12,642 nucleotides of DNA, taken from assembly GCA_013002925.1 (NCBI GenBank), contig JABDLQ010000342.1:1-12642 (forward strand). The letters run 5' to 3'. Below are positions 7,769 through 12,642 of this stretch, piece after piece. The DNA is from Gammaproteobacteria bacterium (GTDB taxonomy: Bacteria; Pseudomonadota; Gammaproteobacteria; Steroidobacterales; SZUA-146). Both the position numbers and the translations under genes were made by a program. Below the pieces are notes generated by a model. That model ran no database searches and was not told where the DNA came from. It saw only the letters and a program-made list of their open reading frames with translations. Numbering within the stretch: position 1 is the stretch's first letter; the number at the start of each line of letters is the position of its first letter.

Positions 7769-8491
7769 TCAGGATGCCGGCTCAGATTGGCGCCACCGGG
7801 GCGGCTGACCGCTGGATTTTTCGATTTCATCCAGTTTTCGTTCATGCGCCGCGAGCTCCTGGGCATCGGCAGCAATCACGACGAGGTGCAGGCCATCCCG
7901 TGCGACCATCCGATGACCGCCAGTGTCGCCGTTTTCCGTCTTTTCTTCACTCGCCCCCAGCGACAAACTCGCTTGTCCACCGGTCATCGCCAGATAGACG
8001 TCGCCGAGAATCTGGGCATCAAGCAGCGCACCGTGCAGTACGCGGCTACTGTTGTCTATTTCGTACCGCTTGCACAGCGCGTCCAGTGAATTACGTTGCC
8101 CCGGATGACGTTCGCGTGCCATTTCCAGTGTATCGAGAACCTGGCAGCGAATCGCCATGGTCGCAAACTGCTTTTTGAGGCGTTTCAGCTCCATATCCAA
8201 AAAGCCAATATCAAACGGCGCGTTGTGGATAATCAGCTCAGCGCCATCGACAAATTCCAGAAACTGTTCAACGATGTCCTTGAACAGTGGCTTGTCGGCT
8301 ACGAAATCATTACTGATTCCATGTACAGCAATTGCTCCTTCTTCAATTTCCCGTTCCGGGTTCAGATAAGTGTGATAGGTTGCGCCAGTTGCCCGTCGAT
8401 TAACGTACTCTACGCAACCTATCTCGATGACACGGTGGCCCCGTGCCGGATCAAGCCCCGTAGTTTCCGTATCAAGCACAACCTGTCTCAT
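7769..8491 (-). CDS. dnaQ: DNA polymerase III epsilon subunit (3'-5' proofreading exonuclease)
   Basis: The proofreading subunit of the replicative polymerase core, a DEDDh exonuclease. The 240 aa protein (E. coli 243 aa) has Exo I DTETTG (Asp7, Glu9), Exo II IIHNAPFDIGF (Asp94) and Exo III LHGALLDAQ (His153, Asp158). GGQASLSLGA at 171-180 contains a beta-clamp-binding type motif, QASLSL, at the place of E. coli QTSMAF. The C-terminal tail continues to AAHERKLDEIEK, matching the polymerase-binding tail of E. coli. A GTG at 8497 is in frame, but I chose the ATG at 8491: the GTG forms part of GAGGTG, the ribosome binding site five bases ahead of the ATG, and MRQVVLDTETTG matches the family. It follows rnhA by 23 bases on the same strand; in E. 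coli the two are divergent. Confidence 0.97.
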   Translation of the reverse strand: MRQVVLDTETTGLDPARGHRVIEIGCVEYVNRRATGATYHTYLNPEREIEEGAIAVHGISNDFVADKPLFKDIVEQFLEFVDGAELIIHNAPFDIGFLDMELKRLKKQFATMAIRCQVLDTLEMARERHPGQRNSLDALCKRYEIDNSSRVLHGALLDAQILGDVYLAMTGGQASLSLGASEEKTENGDTGGHRMVARDGLHLVVIAADAQELAAHERKLDEIEKSSGQPPRWRQSEPAS

Positions 8492-8514
8492 TAGCACCTC
8501 GCCCGTCTGCAGCT

Positions 8515-8964
8515 TTACGTACCTGACCCAAGCAACACCGCGTCAAGGCCAGCATTCGCCAGTTCATCCGCGCGTTCATTTCCGTAGTCGCCATCATGCC
8601 CTTTGACCCAGTGCCAATCTATCGCATGTCGCTCAACAGCAGCATCCAGTTGCTGCCACAAGTCACGGTTTTTAACCGGCTTGCGATTTGCTGTCTTCCA
8701 GCCACGTTTTTTCCAGTTCACGATCCAGTCGGTGATCCCCTGCATTACATAACGCGAATCAGTGTAAAGCTGCACTCGACTGGGTCGCTTGAGTGTGTTG
8801 AGAGCCTCTATAACAGCGGTCAGTTCCATCCGGTTATTCGTCGAATCGCCAGCGCCACCGGTAATTTCTTTTTTATGCTTGCCGCATATCAACAAAGCAC
8901 CCCAGCCGCCAGGGCCAGGATTGCCTCTGCAGGCACCATCAGTGTATATGGTCACCTGTTTCAT
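8515..8964 (-). CDS. rnhA: Ribonuclease HI
   Basis: The enzyme cleaves the RNA strand of RNA-DNA hybrids (R-loops, primer remnants) in the cytoplasm. The 149 aa protein (E. coli 155 aa) has all catalytic residues: Asp9 in YTDGACRGNPGPGGWG, Glu47 in NNRMELTA, Asp69 in YTDSRYV, His123 and Asp133 in WVKGHDGDYGNERADELA. The basic handle region WKKRGWKTANRKPVKNRDLW (84-103) is also present. The frame stays open upstream to 9123, but that part only mirrors the methyltransferase gene in another frame; the ATG at 8964 fits the family N-terminus. That ATG overlaps the methyltransferase stop (ATGA), which implies translational coupling. dnaQ follows 23 bases later. Confidence 0.97.
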   Translation of the reverse strand: MKQVTIYTDGACRGNPGPGGWGALLICGKHKKEITGGAGDSTNNRMELTAVIEALNTLKRPSRVQLYTDSRYVMQGITDWIVNWKKRGWKTANRKPVKNRDLWQQLDAAVERHAIDWHWVKGHDGDYGNERADELANAGLDAVLLGSGT

Positions 8965-9728
8965 TCTGACGCGCGTGACACCGAATCCGCCGTGCGCGTC
9001 GCGGTGTCTGCGAGACCTCCTGTCACACGCCTGCGTACGTGCCAATTTGGACCAACGGTGGCCGCACGCAAAAGACATTTCCTGGCAACCAACATGTAGG
9101 CACCGTTGAGAAAACGCCACCACCGGTGACCGAATTGTTCCAGCCCCTCACATTTTCTCAGCAGCGAGGCACGGTCAACCGGCATTGTGTAAAAATACTT
9201 TTGACTGGTTACCGGCTCGAGCCCAAGCAGATGAAGCCAGTCGCATAATCGCCGCTCCGTCAACATCGGATGATTAGACGCCAGTCTGGCTCCGGGGATT
9301 GCTTTGTGCCGTAATCCCCACAGACTGAAGGGGCTAAAACCCAACACGATTACATGACCTTCACCTACCAGCACACGCTGCACCTCGCGTAAGGCCTGAT
9401 GAGGATGCGCTGTTTTCTCCAGTGTGTGCGGCAAGATGACGGCATCGACAGAATCTGACGCGACCGGGAGTTCCGCCGGATCCCCGATCAGGGTAGCACC
9501 GGGGTTCTCTGACGGTGACAATACTGCGCTGCGCAGAGTTTTGCTGTGCTGCACAAACCTTTGCGCTTCCCCCCATAGTCCGATCTGGATAAGTTGAAAG
9601 CCGAAAACCTGTTCGAGCGCCTGCTCCACCAGAGCTTCTTCTCGAGCCAGCAAAATCCGTCCCAGTGGCCCATCCAGCCATGCATCGTCCGGTTGTGATT
9701 TCAGATTCTTATCTTGCGCCGATATCAT
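8961..9728 (-). CDS. SAM-dependent methyltransferase-like protein, YafS type
   Basis: A 255 aa class I methyltransferase-fold protein of unknown substrate. It resembles E. coli YafS in order and wording: LDGPLGRILLAREEALVEQ, FGFQLIQIGLWGEA (about 43-56), DPAELPVASDSVDAVILPHTLE (about 84-105), HPHQALREVQRVL, GHVIVLGFSPFSLWGLRH, and TERRLCDWLHLLGLE. The usual glycine-rich SAM loop GxGxG is not visible (QIGLWGEA stands in its place); the same is true of YafS. The ATG at 9728 fits YafS homologues, but its Shine-Dalgarno is poor; the in-frame ATG at 9803 is an alternative. Its stop overlaps the rnhA start by 4 bases. The tail after VARKCLLRAA is basic and looks disordered. Activity has not been shown for the family as far as I know. 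Confidence 0.8.
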   Translation of the reverse strand: MISAQDKNLKSQPDDAWLDGPLGRILLAREEALVEQALEQVFGFQLIQIGLWGEAQRFVQHSKTLRSAVLSPSENPGATLIGDPAELPVASDSVDAVILPHTLEKTAHPHQALREVQRVLVGEGHVIVLGFSPFSLWGLRHKAIPGARLASNHPMLTERRLCDWLHLLGLEPVTSQKYFYTMPVDRASLLRKCEGLEQFGHRWWRFLNGAYMLVARKCLLRAATVGPNWHVRRRVTGGLADTATRTADSVSRASE

Positions 9729-9920
9729 GCTGTAAGAATACCTGCTTCTGCGCTTAAAGCCCTGACTTTTTTGACCACCGCGGGCGTTTATCCATTTTAT
9801 CATCTCGTCAACCGTATGACGGGCCAATAAATCTGCAGCAAAGCCCAACAATTGTGCCGTGATCGAAAATTAAAGGTATTATGCTGGGCAATCTGTTCAC
9901 GATAACAAGAGAACTCCCTA
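9729..9920. promoter_or_regulatory. Divergent control region between the methyltransferase and mltD genes
   Basis: This 192-base gap separates diverging genes. On the plus strand TATTAT (9877-9882) is a five-of-six -10 box, with TTGTGC (9852-9857) 19 bases upstream. On the minus strand CATAAT (9883-9878) is also five of six, with TTGTTA (9908-9903) 19 bases upstream. The two -10 boxes share five bases because GTATTATGC is nearly symmetric. This could be a bidirectional promoter. The 19-base spacers are longer than ideal, so confidence is modest. A minus-strand transcript would have a leader of about 140 bases. Confidence 0.4.
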
Positions 9921-11531
9921 TTGAAAACCACCGCATCCCGCTTGACTGCAACCTCTTCCCTGTCGTTTTCAGCGACAACTCTCATTGCCCTGATCGCCAC
10001 ACCTGTCGCTGCCGATTCCAGCCTTGAGACCACTGTTATCTACCCGGCAGAAGCGACGCCAGAAATTGCTGCTTCCTATACACCGGAATCCGGACAAACG
10101 CCGAAAACGCCGTCGTACTCAGCGAGTTTACTCGACAGCATCGGACACGAGTTTGCATTGCCGTATGAATCCCGTCCACGCACAGATCAACAATTGCGAT
10201 GGTTTGTTTCCAACCCCGATTATTTACAGCGCGTTTTTGAACGGTCCAGGCGCTATATGCCTCACATTGTCGAAGAAATCCGCAAACGCAATTTGCCGAT
10301 GGAATTTGCACTGCTACCTGTCGTTGAAAGTGCCTATGACCCGTTTGCCTATTCACACGGACGCGCGGCTGGCTTGTGGCAGTTTATTCCAGGAACAGGA
10401 CGTTTATTTAAACTTGAGCAAAACTGGTGGTATGACGGGCGCCGGGATCCCGTGGCATCAACACGTGCTGCGCTCGATTATCTGGAACATCTGCATGCGC
10501 GCCTGGATGGTGACTGGCTTCTGGCTATCGCAGCGTACAATTCTGGTGAGGGTCGGGTGCGGGGTGCGATTCGCAAGAATCGCAGGAAAGGACTACCCAC
10601 AGACTTTTGGCATCTGGCGCTGCCTCGTGAGACCCGGGCATATGTACCAAAACTCCTGGCGTTGAGCGAACTGGTAAAAAACAGTTGGCGATACGATGTG
10701 CAACTGCCAGTTGTGTCAGGGGTACCCTATTTTCGTGAAGTCAGCACGGGCGGTCAGATCGATCTTGCTCTGGTGGCAAGTCTGGCCAACATCGAGGTAC
10801 AGGAAATTTACAAACTCAATGCCGGCCTCAACCGTTGGGCGACCGCCCCGTCCGGTCCCCATCGTTTGATGGTGCCTTATGATGTGGCCTATGCATTGCA
10901 GGAAAAACTCGACCAGCTACCGGCCACCGAACGGATTAGCTGGAAACGCCACAAAATAAAAAGCGGCGATGCACTTAGCACTATTGCGAGCAAATACGGC
11001 ACGACCGTGCGGGCCCTGCAACAAGCCAATTCACTGCGAGGTACATCGATACGGGCCGGGCGCTACCTGATGATTCCAATCGCACGCGGCAATGCGAGTC
11101 AGTATGCATTGTCCGTCGACATGCGTGAGCAACGTCTGCTCAATAGCGCCGCACCGGGGGAAGGAGTTCAGTATACGGTACGGCACGGCGACTCGTTCTG
11201 GAGCATTGCCACCCAGCACGGCGTGAGCACCCGGCGCCTGGCAAAATGGAACGGCATGGCACCGGGTGACACGTTGCCAGTCGGCAAAACCTTGCTGATT
11301 AAGCAAAGTCAAGGCGCTACAGCCGCTGCACCGGCCACCAGTCCGGATGGCACCCGGCGCAAAATCCGTTACACCGTCAGACGCGGTGACTCATTATCAA
11401 AAATCTCTTCACGGTTCAGGGTGTCGGTTAGCGACCTGCAAAAATGGAACCGCATTAAAGGGCAAAAATATTTGCAGCCTGGGCAAAAACTGAATTTGTA
11501 TGTCGATGTCACCCGTCAGTCCGGCGGATAA
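9921..11531 (+). CDS. mltD: Membrane-bound lytic murein transglycosylase D, three LysM repeats
   Basis: A periplasmic enzyme that cleaves the MurNAc-GlcNAc bond of peptidoglycan, forming 1,6-anhydro ends. The 536 aa protein begins with a signal peptide (basic MKTTASR, hydrophobic core about 13-30, cleavage likely after PVAA near 31). The SLT domain (about 105-225) shows the catalytic Glu136 in PVVESAYDP, GLWQFIPGTG (151-160) and AAYNSGEGRV (204-213). Three LysM peptidoglycan-binding repeats follow at about 343-387, 417-461 and 483-527. The TTG at 9921 is the only usable start: an in-frame stop lies at 9903-9905 and the next Met is at residue 113, beyond the signal peptide. AAGAGAA upstream is a weak ribosome binding site. 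There is no lipobox and no cysteine at all, unlike the E. coli lipoprotein MltD, so membrane anchoring by lipid is not expected. fabI follows 16 bases later. Confidence 0.93.
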   Translation: MKTTASRLTATSSLSFSATTLIALIATPVAADSSLETTVIYPAEATPEIAASYTPESGQTPKTPSYSASLLDSIGHEFALPYESRPRTDQQLRWFVSNPDYLQRVFERSRRYMPHIVEEIRKRNLPMEFALLPVVESAYDPFAYSHGRAAGLWQFIPGTGRLFKLEQNWWYDGRRDPVASTRAALDYLEHLHARLDGDWLLAIAAYNSGEGRVRGAIRKNRRKGLPTDFWHLALPRETRAYVPKLLALSELVKNSWRYDVQLPVVSGVPYFREVSTGGQIDLALVASLANIEVQEIYKLNAGLNRWATAPSGPHRLMVPYDVAYALQEKLDQLPATERISWKRHKIKSGDALSTIASKYGTTVRALQQANSLRGTSIRAGRYLMIPIARGNASQYALSVDMREQRLLNSAAPGEGVQYTVRHGDSFWSIATQHGVSTRRLAKWNGMAPGDTLPVGKTLLIKQSQGATAAAPATSPDGTRRKIRYTVRRGDSLSKISSRFRVSVSDLQKWNRIKGQKYLQPGQKLNLYVDVTRQSGG

Positions 11532-11547
11532 AAAAGAGGGAACCCCT

Positions 11548-12327
11548 ATGCCATTTCTCACTGGTAAACGTGCCCTGATCGTTGGGGTGGCCAGCAACCG
11601 ATCGATTGCCTGGGGCATTAGTGAGGCCATGCACCGCGAAGGCGCTGAACTTGCCTACACCTATCAAAACGATAAATTGCGCGGTCGTGTTGAAAAACTG
11701 GCGGAACAGACCAACAGCTCCATCATGGTGCCCATGGATGTCGGTGACGATCAACAGATTGACGCTGCATTTGCTGAAATTGGCAAGCACTGGGACGGGC
11801 TGGATATCATCGTGCACGCGGTTGGTTTTGCCCCTCGCGATCAACTTGATGGCGGCTACACCGAAGCGGTAACGCGCGAAGGATTTCAGATTGCCCACGA
11901 CATTTCCTCGTACAGCTTTAGCGCTCTGGCGAAGGCCGGATTACCCTTAATGCAAGGTCGCGACGCCAGTTTACTGACTTTGTCGTATTTGGGTGCCGTC
12001 AAAGCTGTTCCCAACTACAATGTCATGGGTCCGGCGAAAGCCAGCCTTGAAGCCAGCGTGCGGTTTCTGGCCTACGACCTGGGTCCACAGGGGATACGCG
12101 TGAATGGCATCAGCGCAGGACCGATTAAAACGCTTGCCGCTGCGGGTATTGGTGGATTTCGAAAAATGCTGCATCATGTCGAGGAAAAATCGCCATTGCG
12201 ACGCAATATTACTGCAGAGCATGTCGGTAACGCTGCCGCATTTTTATGCTCAGATCTCGCAGCAGGCATTACCGGCGAAATACTCTATGTTGACGGTGGT
12301 TACAACAGCGTTGGCATGAGTTTTTAG
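11548..12327 (+). CDS. fabI: Enoyl-[acyl-carrier-protein] reductase (NADH)
   Basis: The enzyme carries out the last reduction of each fatty-acid elongation cycle (FAS II) in the cytoplasm and is the target of triclosan-type inhibitors. The 259 aa protein shows the FabI-type cofactor loop GVASNRSIAWGI (13-24), HAVGFAPRDQLDG (90-102) and the catalytic set Tyr147, Tyr157 and Lys164 in LSYLGAVKAVPNYNVMGPAK. NGISAGPIKTLAAAGI (186-201) and the end AGITGEILYVDGGYNSVGM are also typical. The frame is open back to 11500 inside mltD, but the ATG at 11548 has GAGGG about eight bases upstream and matches the family start. It lies 16 bases after mltD and probably shares its transcript; no separate promoter is obvious. 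Confidence 0.96.
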   Translation: MPFLTGKRALIVGVASNRSIAWGISEAMHREGAELAYTYQNDKLRGRVEKLAEQTNSSIMVPMDVGDDQQIDAAFAEIGKHWDGLDIIVHAVGFAPRDQLDGGYTEAVTREGFQIAHDISSYSFSALAKAGLPLMQGRDASLLTLSYLGAVKAVPNYNVMGPAKASLEASVRFLAYDLGPQGIRVNGISAGPIKTLAAAGIGGFRKMLHHVEEKSPLRRNITAEHVGNAAAFLCSDLAAGITGEILYVDGGYNSVGMSF

Positions 12328-12374
12328 ATCGCACTCACCAAAAACCAAAAACCAGCGCGATCATTAAACTCCCA

Positions 12375-12402
12375 TAAAAAAGCTCCGGACGAAGCCGGAG
12401 CT
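12375..12402 (-). terminator. Intrinsic terminator for the minus-strand PEP-CTERM gene
   Basis: The minus-strand RNA folds into a perfect eight-pair stem, AGCTCCGG / CCGGAGCT (12402-12395 with 12388-12381), around the loop CTTCGT, which contains a UUCG core. It is followed at once by a run of six U (12381-12376, the first still within the stem). It begins about 25 bases after the PEP-CTERM stop codon. In the plus direction the same stem is followed by AAACTGATTTATT, a poor U tract, so it would serve fabI only weakly. Confidence 0.85.
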
Positions 12403-12426
12403 AAACTGATTTATTATTGTTCTGAT

Positions 12427-12642
12427 TCAGTTGTTTGTAATTCTTCGCATCACGCCGATCCCAAGCAGCCCCAGGCCAAGCAGCAAATAGGTAGCGGGCT
12501 CGGGAACCAACGCTACAGACGTTCTGGCAGCTTCCGGTCGCCCCAACGCAATAATGTTGTCTCTTAACGTACCGGATTCAGCCGACCAGTAACGGTGCTC
12601 ACCGAAAAATGCTAATGTCAGACCACCAAACATCACATGTCC
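12427..12642 (-). CDS. PEP-CTERM sorting domain protein, C-terminal fragment (5' part outside window)
   Basis: The last 71 codons of a gene that enters from the right edge; the frame is open to base 12642. The final 26 residues form a PEP-CTERM signal: VPEPATYLLLGLGLLGIG, that is the PEP motif followed by a hydrophobic helix, then the basic end MRRITNN. In known systems this tail is recognised by an exosortase (EpsH/XrtA) and the protein is exported to the surface or matrix. The visible part before it (for example FFGEHRYWSAES) gives no domain I recognise. A GTG and an ATG near 12636 could mimic a start, but a 69-residue protein without a signal peptide would not suit the family, so I treat the gene as truncated by the window. 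An intrinsic terminator follows. It is convergent with fabI. Confidence 0.85.
   Translation of the reverse strand, partial: GHVMFGGLTLAFFGEHRYWSAESGTLRDNIIALGRPEAARTSVALVPEPATYLLLGLGLLGIGVMRRITNN

Noticed and set aside
8965..9123. N-terminal extension of RNase HI in the open frame upstream
   Set aside because: It lies in another frame of the methyltransferase gene and is unlike any RNase HI; the family start is the ATG at 8964.
9729..9851. 41-residue N-terminal extension of the methyltransferase
   Set aside because: The basic extension has no counterpart in YafS homologues, and it would cover much of the divergent promoter region. The ATG at 9803 stays a minor alternative.
12327..12362. GATCGC/GCGATC inverted repeat directly after fabI as a terminator
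   Set aside because: Only six pairs with a 24-base loop and no U run; not convincing as an intrinsic terminator.
1..12642. Mobile element, CRISPR array, defence island or other novel system
   Set aside because: No transposase, integrase, regularly spaced repeats or nuclease/toxin-like genes are present; nearly all bases belong to recognisable core or polysaccharide genes.

Overview
The window looks like an ordinary chromosomal segment of a gammaproteobacterium with roughly balanced base composition. Two things point there: the linked set YafS-type methyltransferase - rnhA - dnaQ next to mltD (a neighbourhood known from Escherichia and Pseudomonas), and an NhaB-type Na+/H+ antiporter whose protein closely follows the E. 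coli one. A C-terminal PEP-CTERM sorting signal at the right edge suggests an environmental, exopolysaccharide-making lineage with an exosortase. I cannot assign an order or genus. I see no mobile element, CRISPR array, rRNA or tRNA.

Left part (1-7642, all minus strand): read in the direction of transcription, nhaB (7642-6095) is followed by a TviB/WbpO-type UDP-HexNAc 6-dehydrogenase (6064-4787), a UDP-glucuronate 4-epimerase (4771-3764), a UDP-glucose 6-dehydrogenase (3708-2374), a bifunctional mannose-1-phosphate guanylyltransferase/mannose-6-phosphate isomerase (2262-829) and the first 60 percent or so of a phosphomannomutase (817-1, running off the window). Together the five sugar genes would supply UDP-glucuronate, UDP-galacturonate, a UDP-N-acetylhexosaminuronate and GDP-mannose, the precursors of an acidic mannose/uronate polysaccharide. 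No glycosyltransferase, polymerase or exporter is in the window, so the polymer itself is unknown. Candidate promoters with perfect TATAAT boxes lie before nhaB and before manC.

Middle (7769-9728, minus strand): a YafS-like methyltransferase, rnhA and dnaQ form a tight run; the first two overlap by 4 bases. The gloB gene that usually sits between this methyltransferase and mltD is absent.

Right part (9921-12327, plus strand): mltD (secreted lytic transglycosylase with three LysM repeats, TTG start) and fabI (enoyl-ACP reductase) are 16 bases apart and probably co-transcribed. The 192-base divergent region 9729-9920 holds overlapping -10-like elements for both directions. After fabI comes a short convergent region with a strong UUCG-loop terminator serving the minus-strand PEP-CTERM gene that enters from the right edge.

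I did not find a clearly undescribed system. The most interesting points are the nhaB-led uronic acid precursor run with two different nucleotide-sugar dehydrogenases, the loss or relocation of gloB, and the PEP-CTERM protein near polysaccharide genes.
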